The notes beneath the pieces are model-generated. The model searched no databases. It was not told where the DNA came from and worked only from the letters and a program-made list of their open reading frames with translations. Positions 1-6,635 of a stretch of DNA of 11,668 nt are shown piece after piece. The DNA comes from Actinomycetota bacterium (GTDB lineage: Bacteria; Actinomycetota; Actinomycetes; S36-B12), in assembly GCA_027729865.1 (NCBI GenBank), contig JAQCBM010000032.1, positions 1 through 11,668 of the forward strand, given 5' to 3'. Numbering within the stretch: the first letter of the stretch is position 1; each line of letters begins with the position of its first letter. A program made the translations under genes and the position numbers.

Positions 1-699
1 GAGGTGAGCTTCTCCGACGACAGTCTCTTCTTCATCCTCGATCCACAGGGAGAGGTCATCGTCTCTCCGCAGGGCGCCACCGACGTGGAGCAGTTCAGCG
101 AGACTGCGCAGGGCCGCGAGGTGAACAACACCCTGGCCGCCAACGCTGGTGCGCCCGGTAGCGGCCTGGTGGAAAGCACACTCACGGCCACTCTTCGAGA
201 CGGACAGACAGAGTCGTGGGTGATGCAGACGTCGACCATCCCCGATCTCGGCTGGATCCTGGTCTCAGCGGTTCCTGAGGCAGAGCTTGCCGGCCCCGGA
301 CGCACGATCGCTGTTCAACAACTCATCATGAGCATTGCCATCTTGATTCTCGGTCTCGGTGCTGGGCTTCTGCTGAGCCGCCGCATCGTGCGTCCCGTCG
401 AAGACATTACGAAGGCAGCAGTCGATCTATCCAACGAGACTTTCGATCCGACAACCCTTGACCGCGCCGCCAAGCGAAGCGACGAGGTAGGCGAACTGGC
501 CCGAACATTCCAGCGTATGGGCACCGAGTTGGTCGAGAGGGAACGCAAACTGCGCGAACAGGTCGCAAAGTTGACTGTCGTCATCGACCAAACGAAATTA
601 GCCAAGTCCGTAGACGAAATCACCGACACGGACTATTTCCAGCGAATCAAGGCTCAAGCAGAGGAACTGCGCAAGAACAAGCCCACGAAGGATTCATAA
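1..699 (+). CDS. Cache-TM-HAMP receptor-like membrane protein, 5' end cut by window
   Basis: This is the 3' part of a membrane sensor. The reading frame is open to the first base of the window, so the GTG at 4 is probably internal and the true start lies upstream. Numbering from that GTG, residues about 8-95 look like the membrane-proximal half of an extracellular Cache domain (FILDPQGEVIVSPQG, then GWILVSAVPEAEL). Residues about 102-125 form a hydrophobic transmembrane helix ending in SRRIVRP, and about 124-178 are a HAMP domain with the typical RPVEDI entry and DEVGELARTF segment. The tail (179-231) is coiled-coil-like and includes the motif DEITDTDYFQRI. No kinase, cyclase, phosphatase or chemoreceptor domain follows, so it must signal by contact with a partner. 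The binding-protein gene 158 nt downstream on the same strand is an obvious candidate. Domain assignment comes from reading the sequence; the ligand is unknown. Confidence 0.8.
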   Translation, partial: EVSFSDDSLFFILDPQGEVIVSPQGATDVEQFSETAQGREVNNTLAANAGAPGSGLVESTLTATLRDGQTESWVMQTSTIPDLGWILVSAVPEAELAGPGRTIAVQQLIMSIAILILGLGAGLLLSRRIVRPVEDITKAAVDLSNETFDPTTLDRAAKRSDEVGELARTFQRMGTELVERERKLREQVAKLTVVIDQTKLAKSVDEITDTDYFQRIKAQAEELRKNKPTKDS

Positions 700-768
700 T
701 CCTGCTGGAAAGTCGCGTTTTCCCTCAGAGTGCAGGGCTTCGGTGCGATAGGTGGGTCGCAGTCACAC

Positions 769-784
769 ACCGTGTTTTCACGGT
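769..784 (+). promoter_or_regulatory. Palindromic operator-like box upstream of the binding-protein gene
   Basis: ACCGTG-TTTT-CACGGT is a perfect 6-bp inverted repeat with a TTTT spacer. A near-identical box in the same relative orientation precedes the MinD-type ATPase gene (4341-4356, read on the minus strand). In both cases 22 nt separate the box from a -10-like hexamer (here TAATTT, 807-812), and TGCG follows just after the box. This pattern suggests a regulator site abutting the -35 region. The regulator is not identified. Confidence 0.6.
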
Positions 785-857
785 ATTGCGACACTCCTAG
801 ATCGCGTAATTTGTGCAGGCTACCCTCACCGCTCCCACCCCACAGATCGGAACACCG

Positions 858-1994
858 ATGAAGCCTCGTCGTATCACCTCAGCAGGATTCACCATTGCAC
901 TGACGTTCGGGCTTGTGACGGCACAATCGCCACTCAGCCACGCTCAGGGGCACGATCCCATCGTGATCGCGGTGGAGGCACCCCTTTCCGGAGCGCAATC
1001 CTCGAATGGAATCGACATGCTGCGCGGTGTCCGGCTTGCAGTCCGACAGGTCAACGCCTCCGGTGGCGTGCTGGGGCGGAAGGTGTCAATCGTCACGATT
1101 GACGACAAGGCCGATCCGAACTTGGCTAAGTCATCCGTGAAGAAGGCCACTAAAGCCGACGCTTTCGCTGTTATCGGTCCGTACAACTCCTCTGTTGGCG
1201 TCCTCAATCTGCCTTTGTATCTTGATTCGAAGATCGTGCCTGTTCATATGACGTCCACCAACGACACAGATGGCGACGGCATCACAGTCCAGCCAAAGAA
1301 CGATCAGATCGCACCCATCGAATTCGACTACGTTCGCAGTTCCGGCGTTACGTCCGTTTCAATGTTGGTCGATCCATCGCTCTACACCCAAGGAATGGCG
1401 GATCGACTCGCGTCGTCACTACAGGCCATCGGGGTAACAGTCACCCAAATTCCCATTCCAGAAGGTAAAGACGACTACACAGCTGAGGTAGCGCAGGCGG
1501 TCGCCAACGAACCGAGCATGGTTTACGTGAGTACTTATTACCCTGAGGGGGCTCGTATTGCCCAGGCGCTGCAAAGCTCACCCGTCGCATCAAGTACCGC
1601 ATGTTTGATGGGGTTGGCGAACGTCGACGCAAGCTTCATCAACGAAGCTGGTCTTCCTGCTTCTCAGCACTGCGTCTTCAGTGGCGTGCCCACCGCCGAG
1701 GAAATGCCCGGCAAGCGAGCGGCAGCGTTCGTTCGGGAGTACAAGAAGGCATTCGGTTCCGACCCGGGGGTCTGGGGCATCTTCACGTACGACTCAGCCC
1801 GTGTGCTCTTCGATGCAATCGAGGAAGCGGGCACGGCACGCTTCGCCGCAACCATGAAGAAACTGAAGCGCACGAAGAACTACAAGGGTGCCACGGGAAC
1901 TATCTCCATAGATCCCACGACCGGCAACAGAAAAGTAGTTCCCGTTTACATTCTCGAAGTGAACTCGTCAGGGGCATTCGTCATCACTTCATGA
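858..1994 (+). CDS. Extracellular ABC-type ligand-binding protein, LivJ/Peripla_BP_6 family
   Basis: This is a type I periplasmic-binding-protein fold protein of the branched-chain amino acid/amide binding family, 378 aa from the ATG at 858. An in-frame GTG at 813 would add 15 residues before the signal peptide. I prefer 858 because MKPRR followed by a hydrophobic run and SHA-QG is a normal Sec signal peptide. The mature part starts IVIAVEAPLSG and continues with GVRLAVRQVNASGGVLGRKV, the DDKADP segment and IGPYNSSVG, all classic for the family. There is no lipobox Cys, which is unusual for a binding protein in a Gram-positive; it would be secreted free or act by docking on a partner. Two Cys (in TACLM and QHCVF) could form a disulfide. 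No permease or ATPase genes of a Liv transporter are in the window, so it may feed the Cache-HAMP receptor upstream rather than a transporter. The ligand is unknown. Confidence 0.85.
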   Translation: MKPRRITSAGFTIALTFGLVTAQSPLSHAQGHDPIVIAVEAPLSGAQSSNGIDMLRGVRLAVRQVNASGGVLGRKVSIVTIDDKADPNLAKSSVKKATKADAFAVIGPYNSSVGVLNLPLYLDSKIVPVHMTSTNDTDGDGITVQPKNDQIAPIEFDYVRSSGVTSVSMLVDPSLYTQGMADRLASSLQAIGVTVTQIPIPEGKDDYTAEVAQAVANEPSMVYVSTYYPEGARIAQALQSSPVASSTACLMGLANVDASFINEAGLPASQHCVFSGVPTAEEMPGKRAAAFVREYKKAFGSDPGVWGIFTYDSARVLFDAIEEAGTARFAATMKKLKRTKNYKGATGTISIDPTTGNRKVVPVYILEVNSSGAFVITS

Positions 1995-2041
1995 CCACGT
2001 TTGCATAAATCTGGGACGTGATAACGGGTACTTCCGCGTCC

Positions 2042-3502
2042 TTATTCAAGATCAAAGTCGATGGCTATAGATCTGTTCGTCTTGCGACGACGAAGTCGCC
2101 AATTCAGCAGACTCTCTTCCCACCCGCGCCTCACGATCATCCCTTGGTGAATCGCCGCAAGCGCCACGACAATGATGGCTATCAAGATGGGCCACGCCAT
2201 ACCCATCCACACACCAACCGCCGCTGTTGCTGCACCAACGATCAAGCCAATACCCACAGGGGCCAATTCGAGTAGGAAGTACAAGCGTGCGCGCCGCTCA
2301 TTGGGCACAAGGGCGAGTGCGGCTCTACGTGCCACCCGATCCACGCTCCACCGTTGCGCGAGCCAGATCCCCATTCCCACGGCAACAAGTAGGAGCACGT
2401 TCGAGGCCACGCCCCACAAAACTAAGGCGGCACCGACGACGGTCACCACCGGAAGAATGAGCAAAGTGCCGGGGATTCCCCACTTCTCCAGCAATTTCCC
2501 CACGCCCAGAACCGAGAAGGCCCATCCGGCGAGGCAGGCAACCAGACCGACTAGACCGAATACTCGCTGCACGGTGGCCGGATCGTCTCCGACGATGTCT
2601 CGGACTCCACCGAGATACATAACAAACAAAGTCATGCCAGCGATGAATGTGAACAATGAACCCAAAAGCAAATGGCGCCAGACCGGGACACCGCTGACGA
2701 ATTCACGTGCACTGGCAACTGACTCCCGGTACGACTCCGCTCGAGCCAGGCCGTGAGCCGCGGAGGTCCCCTTGAGCGATTTCGCCAGCAGGATCCCGAT
2801 CACGATGCAGGTGATCGGATTGAAGACGAGAACCAGCAACAGCGGGGCCTGGAGACCTTGCAACAACCACGGACTGATGGTGGCGACCGCTAAACCCAGG
2901 ACCTGACCTGCGTATCCGAAAGTTGCAATCCACGGGAAGATCTTCCGACCCTCCGCCACATTGAATTCATCACCAGCCAGCGTCCACACAAGAAGCGGCA
3001 CGAGGTAATTGGTTTGCTCGGCCAGCAGCCACAGCAATCCGACCCCAACGAGAACCCAGGGCGATGCCAAAGACAACATCACCGCCACAGCGAAGAGCAA
3101 GCCGTAGCCGATCATCACGGCGCGAATCATCGGCAGCCGGGCCTGTTGATCGATGAAGCCGAACTGAATCGCCCCCATGAACAACAGTCCGACACCGCCG
3201 AGTGCATAAAAGCCCAGCAACCACCCAGGTCCAGCGGCCGTGACCAATTGGCTCGCCGCTGTTATCTGCGTCAAGAAGGCCGTGAAGGACATCGCCCCGA
3301 GCGCCACCGCGGTGGGCAGGGCACGCCTTTTCAATGACGGGCCGGCGGCCGTGGCCCGCAGTTCCCCGCGTTCTCGGGTCGGCGTAACGGGTTCCTGCTC
3401 CTTTTCGGAGTTCGGGTCTGCGCTTACCGGCGCCTGGCGCTCACCGAGGAAACCCCACGGATCATCGGCTGGAGGTTCACTTCCCGTACTGCTGCCTCGC
3501 AT
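2042..3502 (-). CDS. Polytopic membrane carrier resembling NTT/Tlc ATP/ADP translocases (MFS-like)
   Basis: This is a 486-aa integral membrane protein with roughly 12 hydrophobic helices, preceded by an N-terminal polar, Pro/Glu-rich cytoplasmic extension of about 60 residues. It ends in a basic cluster (RLRRRK) and an acidic tail. The segment GDEFNVAEGRKIFPWIATF (177-195) and later GQVLG resemble the 'reorganise-to-FPLIGAG' region of nucleotide-exchange (NTT/Tlc) carriers, and RWSVDRVARRAALALVPNE (384-402) sits where those proteins have their conserved 'K/E-MAYIPLD' segment. The likeness is partial: substrate residues cannot be assigned, and a generic major-facilitator call is the alternative. 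The gene starts 13 nt after the MinD-type ATPase stop with only a weak ribosome-binding site, so it is probably co-transcribed and translationally coupled to that gene. It converges on the binding-protein gene with a 47-nt gap. Confidence 0.6.
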   Translation of the reverse strand: MRGSSTGSEPPADDPWGFLGERQAPVSADPNSEKEQEPVTPTRERGELRATAAGPSLKRRALPTAVALGAMSFTAFLTQITAASQLVTAAGPGWLLGFYALGGVGLLFMGAIQFGFIDQQARLPMIRAVMIGYGLLFAVAVMLSLASPWVLVGVGLLWLLAEQTNYLVPLLVWTLAGDEFNVAEGRKIFPWIATFGYAGQVLGLAVATISPWLLQGLQAPLLLVLVFNPITCIVIGILLAKSLKGTSAAHGLARAESYRESVASAREFVSGVPVWRHLLLGSLFTFIAGMTLFVMYLGGVRDIVGDDPATVQRVFGLVGLVACLAGWAFSVLGVGKLLEKWGIPGTLLILPVVTVVGAALVLWGVASNVLLLVAVGMGIWLAQRWSVDRVARRAALALVPNERRARLYFLLELAPVGIGLIVGAATAAVGVWMGMAWPILIAIIVVALAAIHQGMIVRRGWEESLLNWRLRRRKTNRSIAIDFDLE

Positions 3503-3515
3503 GTGTCAAGGTGAC

Positions 3516-4280
3516 TTACTGGCTGACTCGGGATGCTGCCTCGCGAATTTGCGCCGACCACGGATGATCGGGGCTCGTGAGAGAGAACAGTCCCTCAGAT
3601 GCGTTCTGCACAACTTCTTCCGCTAGCGGCAAGATCGCGGCAACGTCCGCGCCGTATACCTGGTTCATCTGCTCCCGCAGATCGTCGGCATCGATATTGG
3701 ACGGCACTTTATTCACAATCAGGAACAAGGCCGGAACACCTAGCTTGCGAGCGACGTCCACCGTCACCGCCGTGCCCTGGAAGTCCTGTCGATCCGGACG
3801 CATGAGCAGCAGCAGGACGTCGCTAATGGTGATGGATAGCAATGTCTCTTCGTTCAAACCAGGGTGCGTATCGATGATGAGGTAATCGAGTTGAAGCTCA
3901 CGAGCCAACTCACGAAATCCTTCGTTTAGAGTCCCAACGTCGTAGCCCTCACGCAGGACTCGAGCGATATCTCCGGATTTCATGCTGGAGGGCACGAGGT
4001 AAAGTGCACCCCCATCGGCTACCGGCGTGGACATCGACACCCGATCGGTGACCTCGTGGGCTGCCTGAGAAATAGGGATCTTGCCCCACAGGTAGTCATT
4101 CAGCGTGTTGTCAAGGTCATCAGAGAAACCGAAGAGCACGTGAATTCCGGGACTTTGGATATCGGTGTCCACTACGGCAACTCGATTGCCGGCAGAAGCC
4201 AATTGACCTGCCAGATTCGAGGACGTATTGCTCTTGCCCGTGCCTCCACGGAAGGAGTGGACTGAAATCACAGTGGTCAT
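3516..4280 (-). CDS. MinD/ParA-type P-loop ATPase
   Basis: This is a 254-aa SIMIBI-class ATPase. The N-terminus ISVHSFRGGTGKSN carries a deviant Walker A (RGGTGKS, 11-17) in which the usual signature Lys is Arg. Switch I/Walker A' is DTDIQSPG (38-45), Walker B is LIIDTHPG (134-141), and an NKVP motif (190-193) follows. The length fits the MinD/ParA family, and no DNA-binding or membrane-targeting amphipathic C-terminus is evident. Start choice is firm: the ATG is preceded by AGAAGGAG with a 6-nt spacer. It sits just upstream of the carrier gene and shares an upstream palindrome with the binding-protein gene across the strand. This suggests a role in positioning or assembling the membrane components, not chromosome partition, since no parB or parS-like element is visible. 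That role is inference; the family call is secure. Confidence 0.85.
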   Translation of the reverse strand: MTTVISVHSFRGGTGKSNTSSNLAGQLASAGNRVAVVDTDIQSPGIHVLFGFSDDLDNTLNDYLWGKIPISQAAHEVTDRVSMSTPVADGGALYLVPSSMKSGDIARVLREGYDVGTLNEGFRELARELQLDYLIIDTHPGLNEETLLSITISDVLLLLMRPDRQDFQGTAVTVDVARKLGVPALFLIVNKVPSNIDADDLREQMNQVYGADVAAILPLAEEVVQNASEGLFSLTSPDHPWSAQIREAASRVSQ

Positions 4281-4312
4281 GGAAGGCTCCTTCTGGTTAT
4301 GCCTGCGTGGAA

Positions 4313-4318
4313 ATTCTA
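4313..4318 (-). promoter_or_regulatory. Predicted -10 box for the MinD-type ATPase gene
   Basis: TAGAAT on the minus strand, with TGGTGC 17 nt upstream as a weak -35 that overlaps the edge of the palindromic box. The leader to the ATG would be about 25 nt and includes a strong ribosome-binding site. This supports a promoter separate from that of the upstream kinase gene. Confidence 0.45.
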
Positions 4319-4337
4319 GTCAGCGTGCGCGGTGCGC

Positions 4338-4359
4338 ACCACTGTGAAAACACGGTGGT
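4338..4359 (-). promoter_or_regulatory. Palindromic operator-like box upstream of the MinD-type ATPase gene
   Basis: Read on the minus strand: ACCACCGTG-TTTT-CACAGTGGT, 9-bp arms with one mismatch around a TTTT spacer. Its 16-bp core (4341-4356) differs at one base from the box at 769-784, and it lies the same 22 nt from a -10-like hexamer. Directly next to it are further palindromes on the promoter side (GGTGCGCACC at 4331-4340, perfect). The stretch between the kinase and ATPase genes (4281-4467) holds no credible gene. Confidence 0.6.
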
Positions 4360-4467
4360 CAGCAGGTCGGATCCATCGGTTCGGGACGCACGGCACATGA
4401 GGGGTAGCTCCGCGCGCAAGGGCTGCAGGTGCGCGAGGCGCCGGCCCGTGCCTGATCAGCGTGCTGT

Positions 4468-5988
4468 TCAGGAGGCCGAAAGCGACACCCGAAGGCGACA
4501 ACCGCCGGCGCTGCGGTGCTCCATTCTCCAGGTTCCACCGAGGGCAACGATGCCGTCCAGGCCCATACCCGGCGTCACGTTTGCGGGTGGTCCCGTCCCG
4601 TCGTCTTCGACGGTCATCGTGAGCACATCAGCATCCGAAGCAAGCGCGACAGTGATCCACACGTGGCTCGCCAGTCCATGCACATTGGCGTTGGTGATCG
4701 CAGCATCAACAATCTCACTGGAAGCCCATGCTAGGTAGTCGTTCGCGGTCAACGCATCCACGGCCGAAGAGTCAATGCTGTAGTTGATCGTGAGCAGTCC
4801 GCGCCACTGAAGAACTAACTTTCTGATCGAACTCTCCAGATCCACGTGCGCAAAGGCGCTACGCGACGTCAGGCGGGCGACTTCCTCCTGGACCTGAGCA
4901 AGTTGATGGTCCAAGCGATTCCTGAGTTCGGTGAGCGACGGCTGCTCACCTGCCGCCGCGCTGTCGACGTAGCGTCGTACCGCCAAAGACATGGAAGACA
5001 TGTGACCTTGAACACCCCCGTGCAGGATCTGCGCCATGCGCGATCGCGTCACTGCCTGCGATCGCTGAATCCGCAAGGTTGCTGCAGCGAGTTCGTCATT
5101 GGTGTTGGCGAGGAGCACAGCATCGGTCCGAGCTCGGTGACCTGCTTCGAAAAGCACGATCAGTGCAATCAAGACGGTGAGGGACACGAAGAAGTCGATC
5201 GCTCGTGACGCCAATGGGTACTCGGGAACACATCCCGGGTCGAATGCGAGCACATATTGCATGACGACGAAACCAGACGTAGTTCCGCCGACCAGGAAGA
5301 CAAGTGCCCATGGCCGTTGCCTGAGGTGTGGAATCGTGGATATCCAGTAGACCAACAGCACGACCGCCGCATAACCTCCGGCCGCAAGCGAAACCGAGTC
5401 CAAGCATCCTGTACGCGCATAGCGAGCGAACAGATAGATCGCTCCAATGAGGACGACTCCGACGGTCAGATGCGCTGAAAGGATCAAGTCCCAGATACCG
5501 CCGGGACCGCGCCACCGAATCCCACCCGTTCGGGCAGGAAGATCAGATGCAATGTTCTCGCGGAATGTTCCGGCGGCGACGTCATGGCTGGTTTGCCGAA
5601 CCATGGTCGCGGTGAAGTTGCTGATGTCATTACCGAGTTCATGCACTCGCCGTGCACCGGTGTCATCGCCCAGTGTCGATACCTCTTGTTCTAGCCGACT
5701 GATTTCCGGACTGATGACCGCATCCACCTCGCGCGCCAAAGCCTGCAGCTGTTGCAGGCCCGACTGGCGCTGTTCCTCCATCGCTCGGTCGAGCCGCAGT
5801 TCCTGGCGTTGAGTCTCTCGGAGTTGTTGCTCGTTCCGTTCAAGCCGATCTCGACCTACCGTGAGCAGCCCCATGGTCCCCACGGTGACCACAACAATCA
5901 GCGCACTGTTCAGTGGGATTGCCTCCAGGGCCCCGGGAATCCAGTCGCGGATCACCAATGCGCTAACAGCCACCCCCACACCGGTCAA
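4468..5988 (-). CDS. Membrane sensor histidine kinase, NarL/DesK-like LHG type
   Basis: A 506-aa protein that should autophosphorylate on His and pass phosphate to a LuxR-type response regulator. Layout: one or two N-terminal hydrophobic stretches (about 1-44), a coiled coil and soluble segment (about 45-150), a second membrane block of about four helices (about 167-282), a dimerisation helix with ILHGGVQGHM (predicted phospho-acceptor His323), and a C-terminal HATPase domain with N-box NANVHG (433-438), G1 box DDGTG (462-466) and G2 GMGLDGI (474-480). The LHG-x-VQG form is a HisKA_3-like variant. The start is TTG at 5988; an in-frame stop lies upstream, and GTG codons at 5979 and 5973 are alternatives. 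There is no good ribosome-binding site. No response regulator gene is adjacent. It reads toward the ATPase gene but 187 nt away, with a separate promoter in between. Confidence 0.8.
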   Translation of the reverse strand: MTGVGVAVSALVIRDWIPGALEAIPLNSALIVVVTVGTMGLLTVGRDRLERNEQQLRETQRQELRLDRAMEEQRQSGLQQLQALAREVDAVISPEISRLEQEVSTLGDDTGARRVHELGNDISNFTATMVRQTSHDVAAGTFRENIASDLPARTGGIRWRGPGGIWDLILSAHLTVGVVLIGAIYLFARYARTGCLDSVSLAAGGYAAVVLLVYWISTIPHLRQRPWALVFLVGGTTSGFVVMQYVLAFDPGCVPEYPLASRAIDFFVSLTVLIALIVLFEAGHRARTDAVLLANTNDELAAATLRIQRSQAVTRSRMAQILHGGVQGHMSSMSLAVRRYVDSAAAGEQPSLTELRNRLDHQLAQVQEEVARLTSRSAFAHVDLESSIRKLVLQWRGLLTINYSIDSSAVDALTANDYLAWASSEIVDAAITNANVHGLASHVWITVALASDADVLTMTVEDDGTGPPANVTPGMGLDGIVALGGTWRMEHRSAGGCRLRVSLSAS

Positions 5989-6007
5989 AACCGCTGGAAA
6001 TGTTACA

Positions 6008-6035
6008 CATAAACGGGTTGTATACTCTGTTTATG
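6008..6035. promoter_or_regulatory. Bidirectional promoter with 7-bp inverted repeat; leaderless start of the wHTH-NTase gene
   Basis: CATAAAC (6008-6014) and GTTTATG (6029-6035) are perfect inverted repeats around the palindrome GTATAC (6020-6025). On the plus strand TATACT (6021-6026) is a good -10 box, and its expected transcription start coincides with the ATG at 6033, so the mRNA would be leaderless. On the minus strand TATACA (6024-6019) can fire toward the kinase. The repeat is well placed for autoregulation by the winged-helix protein it controls. No convincing -35 is seen on either side. Confidence 0.55.
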
Positions 6036-6635
6036 CGTAGTGAAGCCCCACGTCTTCTTCCTATCCTGCGGTCACGGACGCAGGGAGAAGTGCTCTCGGC
6101 CCTCCTGCTGAATCCAACTCGCGAGTGGACCGTCACCGAACTCGCCGAACACCTCCGCATTCCGCTCACCACAACCCAGTCCGAACTGGGTCGACTGGAG
6201 GCTGGGGGCCTGCTGCGCTCGCGCAAGGTCGGGCGTTCCCGTCTGGTGCAACCGGATACCAGCAATCCGATCGTGGCGCCGCTGACGCAGATCATCATGC
6301 TGACCTTCGGACCCCGTGCAGTGATCGGCGAAGAGTTCGCACACGTTGACGCCGATCGAGTTGTGATTTTCGGGTCGTGGGCTGCACGTCTCCAGGGCGA
6401 ACCTGGTCCCCCACCGGCAGACATCGATGTGTTGGTAATCGGCGACCGCGTTACCCGCGATGAGGTGTACGAAGCTGCCGAGCGCGCCGAGGCCCGGCTC
6501 GGCCGTCCAATCAACCCGGTGGTGCGGACTGCCCACGCTTGGCAGCACGCAGCAGATGATCCACTGCTCGATGAGATACAACGCCGGCCGCTGATCGAGG
6601 TGATGTCTGACCGAAGTGGAACAGTGACCTCATGA
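6033..6635 (+). CDS. Winged-helix/minimal nucleotidyltransferase protein (MNT-type antitoxin-like)
   Basis: A 200-aa protein. Residues about 12-72 are a winged helix-turn-helix (WTVTELAEHLRIPLTTTQSELGRLEAGGLL) of ArsR/MarR style. Residues about 108-165 are a minimal nucleotidyltransferase domain with GSWAARLQG (GS at 114-115) and DIDVLV (D130, D132) as the metal-binding pair. The GS-to-DxD distance is 14 residues, four more than the GSX10DXD of MntA. I place the start at ATG 6033 rather than ATG 6000, because a -10 box sits immediately before 6033 and residues upstream are not domain-like. It overlaps the next gene by ATGA. In MntA/HepT (type VII) systems the nucleotidyltransferase modifies and silences the HEPN toxin; here the added DNA-binding domain suggests autorepression as well. 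Function is inferred from family and context. Confidence 0.75.
   Translation: MRSEAPRLLPILRSRTQGEVLSALLLNPTREWTVTELAEHLRIPLTTTQSELGRLEAGGLLRSRKVGRSRLVQPDTSNPIVAPLTQIIMLTFGPRAVIGEEFAHVDADRVVIFGSWAARLQGEPGPPPADIDVLVIGDRVTRDEVYEAAERAEARLGRPINPVVRTAHAWQHAADDPLLDEIQRRPLIEVMSDRSGTVTS

Noticed and set aside
813..857. GTG at 813 as start of the binding protein
   Set aside because: It would put 15 residues in front of a good signal peptide; the ATG at 858 gives a normal secreted protein.
1995..2041. Possible bidirectional terminator between the convergent binding-protein and carrier genes
   Set aside because: Only GGACG/CGTCC and CGG/CCG arms with uneven spacing; too weak to annotate.
4307..4738. 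Plus-strand open frames opposite the end of the kinase gene
   Set aside because: Antisense shadows with Arg/Ser/Pro-rich translations, no ribosome-binding site and no domain.
6000..6032. Upstream ATG at 6000 as start of the wHTH-nucleotidyltransferase
   Set aside because: It would place the -10 box and inverted repeat inside the coding region and adds non-domain residues; the ATG at 6033 fits the promoter.
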